Notes: generated by a model from the letters alone, not told the origin. Positions 25,522 through 33,904 are shown, counted from the stretch's first letter. The stretch is 64,000 nucleotides of DNA from Gluconacetobacter sacchari (GCF_014174255.1 NZ_JABEQJ010000016.1:1-64000); one strand, 5' to 3'. Numbers and translations are program-made.

Positions 25522-26444
25522 AGCTCATGGTTTTCCTCGACACATATCAGCAGCAGGTGGCTCTCTTGATGCGGGTTGTTCCTTTCGTCGCGGAGGAACG
25601 GATTTTCGCGCTCAAGGGTGGCACTGCGATCAACCTGTTCGTGCGCGACATGCCACGCCTTTCCGTGGACATCGACCTGACTTATCTGCCGGTTGAGGGA
25701 CGGCCCGCATCACTTTCTGCGATTGATGCCGCGATGCTCAGAATCAAGGAGCGGATCGAACAGGGCATACCCGGTGTGAAGGTCAATACCTCACGCTCGG
25801 CCGATGAGAACGTCGTGACCAAGCTGGTCGTTCGGGTCGGGGGTGTACAGATCAAAATAGAGGTAACGCCGGTGTTGCGAGGCACCGTTTATGATCCGGC
25901 TGTGACAAGCGTGGTGCCCGCTGTCGAAGACGTCTTCGGTTTTGCCGAGATGCAGGTCGTGTCTTTCGCCGACCTTTATGCGGGCAAGATCGTAGCTGCA
26001 TTCGACCGCCAGCATCCCCGCGACCTTTTCGACGTGCGCGGCCTGCTGGCGAACGAGGGTGTCGACGATGCATTGCGTCGAGCTTTTCTGGTTTATCTCA
26101 TCAGCCATAACCGCCCGATGGCTGAAGTTCTTGCCCCGACCCGCAAACCGCTGCGCGAGGAGTTTGAGAGGGGCTTTGTCGGAATGACGGAAGAACCCGT
26201 CACTCTCACGGAACTGGAGGCCGCGCGGGAAGCAATTATCGCCGAGATGGTCGCTGCCATGCCGGAGGATCACCGGCATTTCCTCCTCAGCTTCAAGCGA
26301 GGCGAACCGGATTGGGAGCTACTTGGGATACCGGAAGCCCAGCATCTACCTGCTGTCATATGGAAACAGCGCAATCTTGCCAAGCTATCTGATGCCAAGC
26401 GGACTGAACTGACCGACGCATTGGAGCGGGTCTTGTTTTCATGA
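25518..26444 (+). CDS. abiEii: AbiEii-type nucleotidyltransferase toxin
   Basis: A 308-residue toxin of the AbiEii/AbiGii nucleotidyltransferase family. The DNA polymerase beta-like core has ALKGGTAINLF at residues 31-41 and DIDL at 51-54 as the metal-binding acids. A later block ADLYAGKIVAA, R164 and HPRDLFDV carries K157, R168, D169 and D172. Characterised members add nucleotides to tRNA acceptor ends or bind GTP and stop growth. All key positions are present, so an active toxin is likely. It is the last gene before the right attachment site, 191 bp away. Confidence 0.9.
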   Translation: MKLMVFLDTYQQQVALLMRVVPFVAEERIFALKGGTAINLFVRDMPRLSVDIDLTYLPVEGRPASLSAIDAAMLRIKERIEQGIPGVKVNTSRSADENVVTKLVVRVGGVQIKIEVTPVLRGTVYDPAVTSVVPAVEDVFGFAEMQVVSFADLYAGKIVAAFDRQHPRDLFDVRGLLANEGVDDALRRAFLVYLISHNRPMAEVLAPTRKPLREEFERGFVGMTEEPVTLTELEAAREAIIAEMVAAMPEDHRHFLLSFKRGEPDWELLGIPEAQHLPAVIWKQRNLAKLSDAKRTELTDALERVLFS

Positions 26445-26563
26445 GCATGAATTGTCCATCAAAATCCGCATTGTCTGACAATGAAGACGCAGGTAAAGGC
26501 GGATGGTCATGTGCCCTCTGGACCACCCAAAATGACGTAAATGACGACATTATGTGGGTTTTT

Positions 26564-26573
26564 GTGTGGGATA
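26564..26573 (+). repeat. Third copy of the integrase-proximal 10-mer
   Basis: GTGTGGGATA, identical to the copy at 8572-8581 and inverted relative to the one at 8547, lies 63 bp inside the right attachment core. In both plus-strand copies AA follows. A partial copy (ATGTGGG) precedes it. Occurrence near both ends suggests arm-type binding sites for the integrase. Confidence 0.45.
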
Positions 26574-26635
26574 AATTTTTATGGTCATGCAATAAATGTT
26601 AATAAATCAATATGTTGATTTGTTTTTGCGGCGGA

Positions 26636-26652
26636 CATCCCCTCCGCCAATT
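26636..26652 (+). repeat. Right attachment site (attR core), 17 bp
   Basis: An exact copy of CATCCCCTCCGCCAATT from 8434-8450. It marks the right end of the element; beyond it the sequence returns to GC-rich chromosomal character. Confidence 0.88.
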
Positions 26653-26779
26653 TCCTGATCAATCAAAGATTTGAGCGGATCCACAGCGGGCCGTTGTGGG
26701 CGACCTATGTCATCGGCTCTTCGTTTATCGTCATGGTGACGATTTCCGCTGACTTCCCGTAAAGGACTGGAATTTTTTA

Positions 26780-26815
26780 CATCGGGCCATGTACGCGATC
26801 CTGTCTGGCCCGATG
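26780..26815. repeat. 10-bp perfect inverted repeat between attR and the catabolic operon
   Basis: CATCGGGCCA and TGGCCCGATG flank a 16-base loop in the 277-bp gap 26653-26929. It could be a structure at the 3' end of the minus-strand operon, but on that strand no U-run follows the stem, so I do not call it a terminator. Nothing else in the gap is recognisable except a short open frame ending at about 26762 that reads across attR. Confidence 0.5.
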
Positions 26816-26929
26816 ATTGCCGGGTTTTTGCCGGCCCGGCGATGATGGACGGGGGAGGAAAGGGAAAGGGGGCAGTTCCCGGTCGGGCCCGCCTCCGAAC
26901 CTGATTCGGTCCGCAATGTGGTCGACTTC

Positions 26930-28591
26930 CTATGAAGCGGCGGACGGGGCGAGGTTGATGTAGGGCAGGTGCTGGCGGTCGATTTCCTCGAACGCTTCCG
27001 CGTAGCCGGCGTCGGCATAGCGCATGACGCCCAGGCTGGTGTCGTTGGTCAGGGTCAGGCGCAGGCGTTCGTCGGCTTCCGGCGAGCCGTCAGCAATGAT
27101 GGTGACGCCGGCGCTGGTCATGTAGCCCGCATAGCCGCCGCCGCCGGAATGGATGGCGACCAGATCGGCCTGTGACGAGCAGGCGAGCATGGCATTGAGC
27201 AGGGGCCAGTCGGCGATGGCGTCCGACCCGTCCTTGAGGTTCTCGGTCATGATGTTGGGGTGGGCCATGGCGCCGGCATCCAGATGGTCGCGCGTGAAGG
27301 CCACGGGGCCGGAGAGGATGCCCTCGCGCACCATGCGGTTGACGGCCAGCCCGACTGTCGTGCGGTCGCCATGGCCCAGCCACGCGATGCGCGCGGGCAT
27401 GCCCTCGACGGGGATGAAGCGGCGGGCCAGCGTGATCCAGTTCGTGACCGACGGGTTGTCGGCGAAGGTTTCCAGCAGATAATCGTCGATCCTGCGCAGG
27501 TCCGCCTGGTCATTGGACAGGGCGATCCAGCGGAAGGGGCCGATGCCGCGGGCGAAGAGCGGGCGGAGATAGGCTTCGGTAAAGATCGGGATATCGAAGG
27601 CGTGGGCGATGCCGGCCTTGCGGGCCTGGGTGCGGATCAGATTGCCGTTGTCGAACACGACCGCGCCGGCGGCGCGGAAATCGAGCATGGCCTGCACATG
27701 GCGGGCAATCGAGTCCAGGGCCAGCCGGGACAGGGCCTCCGGCTCGTTCTGGCGCAGGGCCCGGGTCTCGTCGAGGGAGAGGGCGGCCGGGACGTAGCCA
27801 TAGACCAGGTCGTGCGCCGAGGTCTGGTCGGTGACGATATCGGGGATGATGCCGCGCGCCAGCAGGGCGGGGAAGATGTCGGCGGCATTGCCGCACAGGC
27901 CGATGGAACGGGCGTCGCCGGTCGCGCGGGCTTCCGCCACCAGGCGCAGGGCGTCGTCCAGCGAGGTGGCGCGATGTTGCAGATAGCCGCTGTCGATGCG
28001 GCGGCCGATCCGTGCGTCATCGACCTCGACACACAGGATGATCGCGCCGGCCAGCCGCCCGGCCAGGGGCTGGGCGCCGCCCATGCCGCCGAGGCCGGAG
28101 GTGAGGATCAGCCGGCCGGTCAGGTCGCCGCTGAAATGCTGCTCCGCGATGCGGCGGAAGATCTCGTAGGTGCCCTGGATGACGCCCTGTGAGCCGATAT
28201 ACTGCCAGTCGCCGGCCGTCAGGCCACCCCAGCAGATCAGGCCCTTCTTTTCCAGCCGATAGAATTCCTCGGCCTTCGCCCATTGTCCGACGATGTTGCA
28301 GTTGGCCATGACGACGATCGGCGCGCGCTCGTGCGTCCTGACCACGCCGATCGGCTTGCCGGACTGGACGATCAGGGTTTCGTCATCGCCCATGGTGGTC
28401 AGGGCGTGGACGATGGCGTCGTGCGACGGCCAGTCGCGGGCGGCCTTGCCCAGGGCCGCGTAGACGACGAGGTTGGCCGGGTCCTCGCCGACGGAGAGGA
28501 CGTTTTCCAGCAGGCGCAGCAATCCTTCCTGCCGCCATCCGCGACAGCGCAGATTGCCGCCCGAGGTGACGCCGAATGTCTGGTTCGTCAT
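26930..28591 (-). CDS. Urocanate hydratase-family protein, probably thiourocanate hydratase
   Basis: A 553-residue NAD-dependent hydratase of the urocanase family. Family hallmarks are NCNIVGQWA, a GGLTAGDWQYIGSQG segment, TSGLGGMGGAQPLAG for dinucleotide binding, GLCGNAADIFPALLARGIIP and RYADAGYAEAFEE. It departs from classical HutU near the active site: HSGGGGYAGYMTSAG stands where HutU has a HHGGGVGMGFSQHSG-like stretch. The genes beside it are a DUF917 desulfurase, hydantoinase, carbamoylase and MIO-less lyase, and there is no hutI or hutH, so I infer that it hydrates 2-thiourocanate to a thiohydantoin-propionate. The ATG at 28591 was chosen over 28612 because MTNQTFGV is a natural start. 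It is the distal gene of the minus-strand operon. Confidence 0.85.
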   Translation of the reverse strand: MTNQTFGVTSGGNLRCRGWRQEGLLRLLENVLSVGEDPANLVVYAALGKAARDWPSHDAIVHALTTMGDDETLIVQSGKPIGVVRTHERAPIVVMANCNIVGQWAKAEEFYRLEKKGLICWGGLTAGDWQYIGSQGVIQGTYEIFRRIAEQHFSGDLTGRLILTSGLGGMGGAQPLAGRLAGAIILCVEVDDARIGRRIDSGYLQHRATSLDDALRLVAEARATGDARSIGLCGNAADIFPALLARGIIPDIVTDQTSAHDLVYGYVPAALSLDETRALRQNEPEALSRLALDSIARHVQAMLDFRAAGAVVFDNGNLIRTQARKAGIAHAFDIPIFTEAYLRPLFARGIGPFRWIALSNDQADLRRIDDYLLETFADNPSVTNWITLARRFIPVEGMPARIAWLGHGDRTTVGLAVNRMVREGILSGPVAFTRDHLDAGAMAHPNIMTENLKDGSDAIADWPLLNAMLACSSQADLVAIHSGGGGYAGYMTSAGVTIIADGSPEADERLRLTLTNDTSLGVMRYADAGYAEAFEEIDRQHLPYINLAPSAAS

Positions 28592-28628
28592 GGTCTGGGC
28601 CCTCTTGCGCATGTCATTGTCGCTGGTG

Positions 28629-29732
28629 TCATGTGGTGCTGATGCCGTGTAGCGCGTAGCTGGTCAGGTCGATCCCGAGCGCGCGCTCGACTGGGGGATA
28701 GACCGCGGGGTCGAGCACGCTCGATGAAAGCGGGAACTTGGTCTTTTCCACGTGCAGAACGAGGATTTCCATCCCTTCGGTGACTTCGCCGACGCTGAGC
28801 GGATGCCCGTCGGGTGACAGGGTGGTGATGATGTCCGGGAAGGAGGCGATCCGCTTTCCGCCCGCATCGTCCAGGGCCATGTATTCGTTCATGACATGCA
28901 GCGTGACCGCGCGGTCGCCGGTGCCGACGGTGATGGTGCCGATATCGAAGGCTTCCGGTGTGTAGACGACCGATTTCCGCGCCACCTTGCCCCGCGCCAC
29001 GATGGCGCCGTCGAGGGTGCGGGCGATGGTGTCGATGATCGCGCTGCCGCCTTTGGGGCGGGCGGCCAGCACGGCTTCGCCCAGTGCCAGCGCGCGCGAG
29101 ATGCCGCCCCAGGCGGCGTGGCGCTTGACATAGGCGGCCGGCAGCGGGTTGCGGCAGGAGGCGATGAAGCCGCCGGACATGTCGGACGCCGTACGCAGGA
29201 TGGGCGACACGCGGGCGGTGGCGCCCTTGGCGACCACTTCGAGATAGGCGCCATTGGCGCGGTTGCCGCCCACCACGGCCTGGATCATGGGTTCGGGCGA
29301 GCCCGCCATGCCGATCGAGCCCATGTCGCCCGTGGGGTGGGCCCGCATGTCGCCTACCGCGTCGACGACCCTGGTGCCCAGGATGGCGCCGGGCAGCCAG
29401 GCGTTCAGCGTGCTGGACTTGCCGTTCTGGCCGATCATCAGCCCGTAGATGGGGCGGCCCAGTTCCTTTTCCACCAGCCGGACGGCGTTGACGTAATCGA
29501 CGCCCAGCATCTGCCATGCGGTGGTGCTGGCGGGGGCGCCGATGGCGGCGGCGGTCGCGATGATCGCGTCGTCGGGGATCTCGTCGGCGCCGACCAGTTC
29601 CGGCTGGCCGGCATTGATCGCGGCTATGCCCAGCATGCGGCCATGCTCCACCCAGCCGCCGCCGCCACATGCGAAGATGGAACCGCCCGCGATGGCGGCT
29701 TCGACATCCTTTTCAACCAGTATACGGCCCAT
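28629..29732 (-). CDS. DUF917 / S-methyl-thiohydantoin desulfurase family protein
   Basis: A 367-residue protein of the DUF917 family, whose Pfam name now refers to S-methyl thiohydantoin desulfurase. Typical stretches: ACGGGGWVEHGRMLG near the start, GADEIPDDAIIATAAAIGAP, and AHPTGDMGSIGMAGSPEP in the middle. Members are found with hydantoinase-type genes. Placed between a urocanase homologue and a hydantoinase/carbamoylase pair, it is the expected step that removes sulfur from 3-(5-oxo-2-thioxoimidazolidin-4-yl)propionate to give hydantoin-5-propionate. It is full length with no internal break, 37 bp before the urocanase-like gene. Confidence 0.85.
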   Translation of the reverse strand: MGRILVEKDVEAAIAGGSIFACGGGGWVEHGRMLGIAAINAGQPELVGADEIPDDAIIATAAAIGAPASTTAWQMLGVDYVNAVRLVEKELGRPIYGLMIGQNGKSSTLNAWLPGAILGTRVVDAVGDMRAHPTGDMGSIGMAGSPEPMIQAVVGGNRANGAYLEVVAKGATARVSPILRTASDMSGGFIASCRNPLPAAYVKRHAAWGGISRALALGEAVLAARPKGGSAIIDTIARTLDGAIVARGKVARKSVVYTPEAFDIGTITVGTGDRAVTLHVMNEYMALDDAGGKRIASFPDIITTLSPDGHPLSVGEVTEGMEILVLHVEKTKFPLSSSVLDPAVYPPVERALGIDLTSYALHGISTT

Positions 29733-29761
29733 TTCGGTTCCTTCCCGTGCAGTTCAGGGGG

Positions 29762-31015
29762 TCAGTCGATGCGGTCGCGCATGGCCAGCGCCTCGGCCAG
29801 GACCATCGTGCCGCGCGTGGCGTCTTCGGGGGCGCACCATTCGTCCGGGTCGTGGCTGCGGCCGTCGCGGCAGGGGACGAACAGCATGGCCGTCGGTGCC
29901 AGCCGTGCGACGAAGGCGGCATCGTGACCGGCGCCGGACACCATGTGCCGGGTGCTGAAGCCCTGTGCGTGGGCCGCGTCCTCGACCAGCGCGGCCAGGG
30001 CCGGGTCGCAGGGCGTGGGGTGCGTGTCGGACTGGATGGTGAAGCGCGCGAGGGTGGTGCGGCTGGCGGCGGCGGCCTCGATGCAGGCGCTGCGGATCGA
30101 TGCCACGAGGGCTTCGGCGACCGGACGGTTGGAAACGCGGATATCGACGACCAGCCGCGCCGCGCGCGGGACGACGTTGGACGCGCCGGGCGACAACGCG
30201 AGCACGCCGCAGGTGGCCGTGACATGCCCTGCGCCGGAGCGGGCCAGCGTGCTTGCCTGGTCGTGGACGAAGGTGACGATGGCGGCGGCAGGCACCGCGG
30301 CGTCCTGCCGCAGGTCCATCGGCGTGGTGCCGGCGTGGTCGGCCCGGCCGGTGAAGGTGATGTCCAGCCGGGTGACGCCGGCGATGGCGTCCACCACGCC
30401 GATCTGGATGCCCGCCTGCTCCAGGACGATGCCCTGTTCGATATGCAGTTCGAAGAACGCGCGGATATCGGTGCGGCGTGGCGTGTCCAGCCGGTCGGGC
30501 GCGCCGCCCATGCGGGTGATGGCGTCGGCCAGGCCTTCATCCCAAGGTGCGCGCAGGGTGCGGTGCTCGGCTGACAAAGCGCCGGCCATGCCGCGGCTGC
30601 CGATGCAGGACAGGCCGAAATCGCTGGGTTCCTCGGCCAGGAAATCGACGATGTCCAGGTCATGGCGCAGGGCGAGGCCGGCATCGGCGAAGGCTCGTGC
30701 GGCTTCCAGCGCCGCCAGCACGCCCAGGATGCCGTCGAAACGGCCGCCATCGGGCACCGTATCGGAGTGCGAGCCGCTCATGAGCGTGCCCAGGTCGGGC
30801 ATCGTGCCGGGGCGGCGGCCGATCAGGTTGCCGGCGTCGTCGATGCGGGTGGTCAGGCCGGCCTGTCGGAACCGGTCCGCCAGCCATGCGCGGCCTTCGA
30901 GGAAGTGCGGCGAAAAGGACCGCCGCGTGTGGGGGCGGCCCGGATCGGTGATGGCGGTCAGGGCGTCGAGATCGGCCTGGAGGCGGTCGGGCCGGATGTA
31001 GGCGGCGACGCTCAT
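29762..31015 (-). CDS. M20-family N-carbamoyl-amino acid / allantoate-type amidohydrolase
   Basis: A 417-residue two-metal amidohydrolase of the M20 family, N-carbamoyl-L-amino-acid hydrolase/allantoate amidohydrolase branch. Metal ligands lie in GSHSDTVPDGGRFDG (His and Asp), DFLAEEPSDFG (Glu pair), FFELHIEQG (His) and the C-terminal DGRSHDPDEW (His). A dimerisation domain is inserted in the middle. In the proposed pathway it converts N-carbamoyl-L-glutamate to glutamate, CO2 and ammonia. The start at 31015 overlaps the stop of the hydantoinase-like gene by 4 bp (ATGA), so the two sequential enzymes are translationally coupled. Confidence 0.88.
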   Translation of the reverse strand: MSVAAYIRPDRLQADLDALTAITDPGRPHTRRSFSPHFLEGRAWLADRFRQAGLTTRIDDAGNLIGRRPGTMPDLGTLMSGSHSDTVPDGGRFDGILGVLAALEAARAFADAGLALRHDLDIVDFLAEEPSDFGLSCIGSRGMAGALSAEHRTLRAPWDEGLADAITRMGGAPDRLDTPRRTDIRAFFELHIEQGIVLEQAGIQIGVVDAIAGVTRLDITFTGRADHAGTTPMDLRQDAAVPAAAIVTFVHDQASTLARSGAGHVTATCGVLALSPGASNVVPRAARLVVDIRVSNRPVAEALVASIRSACIEAAAASRTTLARFTIQSDTHPTPCDPALAALVEDAAHAQGFSTRHMVSGAGHDAAFVARLAPTAMLFVPCRDGRSHDPDEWCAPEDATRGTMVLAEALAMRDRID

Positions 31016-32376
31016 CGCACGCCCGAAGGTTGTTCGGGCGTGATGAAGCGGCCGGTGCCCGGTTCGGCGAGGACGGTCCGGCCGTCGAAGACCTGTCGGC
31101 CGCGCAGCCAGGTGCCGGCGATGCGCCAGTCCAGTTCGCGGCCCGCATAGGGGCTCCAGTCGGTCAGGACATTGTCGCTGGCGGCGGGGTCGTAGCGCCA
31201 TGTCTCGCGCCGGGCGACGGTGATGTCGGCATCGCGGCCGGGTGCCAGGCCGCCCTTGCCGGCGGCGAGGCGGAACAGGCGGGCCGGGTTTTCCGCCAGC
31301 AGGCGGCTGGCGTGGGTGGGGGAGAGGTCACGGCGCGAAAGTTCGGTCAGCAGGAGCGGATACAGCATGTCCAGACCCGGCACGCCCGATGCGTTCCTGA
31401 GCATGTCCGGGTCCGACTTGCGGGCCAGAGACCAGGAGACATGGTCGGTCGAGACGATCGTGACATTGCCGGCGGCCAGGTGGTGCCAGAGGCCTTCGAC
31501 CTCGGCGCGGGGGCGGACGGGGGGATTGATCTTGGCGCGGCCGCCCAGGCGGGCGACGTCATGCTCCTCGTCCAGGACCAGATAATGGATGCAGGCTTCG
31601 ACGGTCGTATCGAATCCCTGCCGGCGATAGGCCTCGCACAGCGCATAGCCGCGCGCGACCGAGCAATGGACGACATGGGCCGAGCAGCCGGTGCCGGCCG
31701 CCGTTTCGTAGATCTGGGCCATGGCCAGCGTTTCGGCCAATGCCGGCCGGGAGAGGCCGTGGGCGCGCCAGTCGGTGATGCCCGCGCGGGCGACCGCCGC
31801 GATGCGGGCGCGCACCAACTCGTCGTCCTCGTTATGGACGCCGGCGATCAGCCCGGTACGGGCGACGGCCTCGAAACAGGCGGCCAGCAGGTCGGGCGGG
31901 ATACGGGGGAAGCGGACCGGATCGGTGCCGAAGGTCGAGAATTTGAAGCCGCAGGCACCGGCCTGGGCCATGGCCGGGATGTGGGCGGGGCCGTCATCCG
32001 GTGCGATCGTCCCCCAGAGGGCGTAATCGATTCGGGCCTGCGCGCCGGCTTCCTGCGCCTTCTGGCGCAGAGCGTCGGCCGTGCAGACCAGGAACCCGTC
32101 ATCGTACGGCATGTCGGCGATCGTCGTGACGCCGCCGGCGGCGGCGGCGCGGGTGCTCCAGACGAAATCTTCCTGCCCCTTCTGCGAGCGGGAATGGACC
32201 TGGGCGTCGATGGCGCCGGGCAGGATCAGCGCATCACCGTGGTCTTCGACATGGCGGGCCGGTGGGGCTTCGTTCTGGCCCAGGCGGCTGATGCGGCCGC
32301 CATCGACGGCGATCCAGCCATCGTCGAGCACCGCATGGGGGGTGACGACACGGCCTTTGAACAGCAGGTCATGCAT
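31012..32376 (-). CDS. Hydantoinase/dihydropyrimidinase-like amidohydrolase
   Basis: A 454-residue cyclic amidase of the amidohydrolase superfamily. PGAIDAQVHSRS is the first metal motif, in the QxH form that some dihydroorotase-like enzymes carry instead of HxH. GFKFSTFG holds the Lys expected to be carboxylated, followed by HNEDDELV, HVVHCS and the last Asp in VSTDHVSWS. It is expected to open hydantoin-5-propionate to N-carbamoylglutamate. The start ATG at 32376 has AGGAG with a suitable spacer; a second ATG at 32382 lies too close to the AGGAG. It overlaps the lyase gene upstream by 8 bp and the carbamoylase downstream by 4 bp. Confidence 0.85.
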   Translation of the reverse strand: MHDLLFKGRVVTPHAVLDDGWIAVDGGRISRLGQNEAPPARHVEDHGDALILPGAIDAQVHSRSQKGQEDFVWSTRAAAAGGVTTIADMPYDDGFLVCTADALRQKAQEAGAQARIDYALWGTIAPDDGPAHIPAMAQAGACGFKFSTFGTDPVRFPRIPPDLLAACFEAVARTGLIAGVHNEDDELVRARIAAVARAGITDWRAHGLSRPALAETLAMAQIYETAAGTGCSAHVVHCSVARGYALCEAYRRQGFDTTVEACIHYLVLDEEHDVARLGGRAKINPPVRPRAEVEGLWHHLAAGNVTIVSTDHVSWSLARKSDPDMLRNASGVPGLDMLYPLLLTELSRRDLSPTHASRLLAENPARLFRLAAGKGGLAPGRDADITVARRETWRYDPAASDNVLTDWSPYAGRELDWRIAGTWLRGRQVFDGRTVLAEPGTGRFITPEQPSGVR

Positions 32377-33904
32377 GGGCATTCTCCTGAAACGATGGCG
32401 GTGGAAAGGCGAGGTCCGCCGGCAGCGGGGCGGCCAGGCGCGTTGCGAAGCGGGCCAGGACGTCTTCCGTCCTCTGCACGGCGTCGGAGACGGCATGGCT
32501 GTCGTCGAGCAGCGGCACATGCCGGTCGAGTTCGACCAGCAGGTCGCCGGGGCCGCCGGCCGGTCGGGCATCGGACAGGCGGATGGCCTGCCGGGCGGCG
32601 AGGGCTTCCAGCGCGATCAGGGGGGACAGCAGGCTGGCTTGCAGGCCCAGCGCGCGGGCGACGGAGGGCAGGTAGCTGGCTTCGTCCTCGAACCCGTTGG
32701 CGACGGGGATCTGGTAGAGGGAGGCCGGGGTGGATTCGCGCAGGATCGCGGTGGTGAGGTCGGCGGCCAGTTTGGTCGCGGCGCCGAAGGCGACCTGGCG
32801 ACCGGGATCGAGCGTGAGGTTGCGCGGCAGGCCCGACAGGTCTTCGCGGCAGGAGGCGAGGATGCGGCCCAGCGTGCTGCGGGCGTAATGACACAAGGCG
32901 ATCACCAGTCCCTGCGCATCGAGTGCCAGTGCAAGAGGCAGGGAGGCGCCGGATGTCATGGCCCGGCCGTGGAACAGGATCGGGTTGTCGTCGGCGTGGG
33001 CGATCGTGTGTGCCAGTGTGGCTTCGGCCCTGTCGAGCGCCGTGACCAGGGCCCCCGCGATCTGCGGCATGCAGCGGAAACTCAGCGGGTCCTGCAGGTT
33101 GCGGCGGGGCGACCAGTCGCCGGGACGGGTGAGGCCTTGCAGATAGCGGGCGACGCGGGCCTCGTCCTTCAACCCGTCCAGGCGGGCGGTCTCCCACGGG
33201 ATGCCGAAGGCGCCGAAGCCGGCGGCGGCCAGCACGAACACATGCAGCAGCAGCGGCAGGCGGTTGCGCAGATCGGCCGTGGCCAAGGCCACGCCGGCGA
33301 CGCCCAGCGCGTTGCTGGACAGGACGGACATGACGTCCTTGGGGCCGGGCACCAGCGGCGGCAGGCCGAACCGGGCCCGCAGGGGGGCGGAAGGATGGGC
33401 CGGGCCGCCTTCGGGAGCGAAAGCCAAGCCCTCGCCCAGCAGGGTCGCGCCGATATGGCTCATGAGGCCGACATCCGCGCAGCCGATCGAACCATATTCG
33501 GGCACGGCGGGCGTGATGCCGGTATTCAGCAGGTCCGCCAGGGCGGCGGCCAGGGGCAGGCTGGCCCCGGTATGGCCGGTCAGCAGCGTGTTGAGGCGGA
33601 TGGCCATCGCGGCGCGGACCACCCGCACGGGCAGATAGGCGCCGGTGCCCAGCAGATGGGAACGCAGGAGCCGGAGGGCGTATTTCGGCCTGTCCGCGTC
33701 CGCGACGCCGTTATCCTTGAAGGCCCCGACCATGCTGGTGGTGCCGTAGATGCCGTCTCCACGGGCCAGGGCCTCGTGCAGCGCCTGCTCGCCCGCGCGC
33801 AGGCGGGCGACTCCGTCGGGGCCGAGCGCGACCGGCGCGCCGTCGGCAATGGCGGTGAGATGGGCCAGCGGCAGCGTTTCGCCGGAGAGGGAGAGGGGGG
33901 TCAC
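32369..33904 (-). CDS. Aromatic amino acid lyase-fold protein lacking the MIO tripeptide; probable ergothionase
   Basis: A 511-residue member of the histidine ammonia-lyase superfamily. The region that normally forms the MIO cofactor from Ala-Ser-Gly reads GSIGCADVGLMSH, so residues 142-144 are Cys-Ala-Asp and MIO cannot form. The N-terminal GDGIYGTTSMVGAF corresponds to the YGxNTGFG loop with its catalytic Tyr. NLQDPLSFRCMPQ and HADDNPI match the core of the family. Ergothionases eliminate trimethylamine from ergothioneine and are homologues that do not need MIO; with the downstream genes, this is the best explanation. The GTG start at 33904 overlaps the MFS stop (GTGA). Confidence 0.82.
   Translation of the reverse strand: MTPLSLSGETLPLAHLTAIADGAPVALGPDGVARLRAGEQALHEALARGDGIYGTTSMVGAFKDNGVADADRPKYALRLLRSHLLGTGAYLPVRVVRAAMAIRLNTLLTGHTGASLPLAAALADLLNTGITPAVPEYGSIGCADVGLMSHIGATLLGEGLAFAPEGGPAHPSAPLRARFGLPPLVPGPKDVMSVLSSNALGVAGVALATADLRNRLPLLLHVFVLAAAGFGAFGIPWETARLDGLKDEARVARYLQGLTRPGDWSPRRNLQDPLSFRCMPQIAGALVTALDRAEATLAHTIAHADDNPILFHGRAMTSGASLPLALALDAQGLVIALCHYARSTLGRILASCREDLSGLPRNLTLDPGRQVAFGAATKLAADLTTAILRESTPASLYQIPVANGFEDEASYLPSVARALGLQASLLSPLIALEALAARQAIRLSDARPAGGPGDLLVELDRHVPLLDDSHAVSDAVQRTEDVLARFATRLAAPLPADLAFPPPSFQENAHA

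Larger units (their letters stand above)
8434..26652. mobile_element. 18.2-kb integrative mobilizable element in tRNA-Ser, carrying defence genes
   Basis: The boundaries are a perfect 17-bp direct repeat CATCCCCTCCGCCAATT at 8434-8450 (inside and just after the tRNA-Ser 3' end) and 26636-26652. A P4-type integrase is the first gene inside. The element has a mobilization module (11850-16875) but no VirB/Tra secretion genes. It should therefore need a helper conjugation system, which makes it an IME rather than a self-transmissible ICE. The right half is defence cargo with visibly lower GC than the mobilization half and the chromosome, which suggests modular acquisition. Confidence 0.88.

Noticed and set aside
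8434-26652. Self-transmissible ICE
   Set aside because: No VirB/Trb/Tra secretion genes occur between the attachment repeats. Only relaxase, coupling protein and accessory genes are present.
26780-26815. Terminator of the catabolic operon
   Set aside because: The stem is good, but on the minus strand no U-run follows it, so intrinsic termination is not supported.
26930-33904. Standard histidine utilization (hutHU) operon
   Set aside because: The lyase lacks the MIO tripeptide, the urocanase loop is divergent, and hutI and hutF are absent, while desulfurase, hydantoinase and carbamoylase genes are present. A thione pathway fits better.
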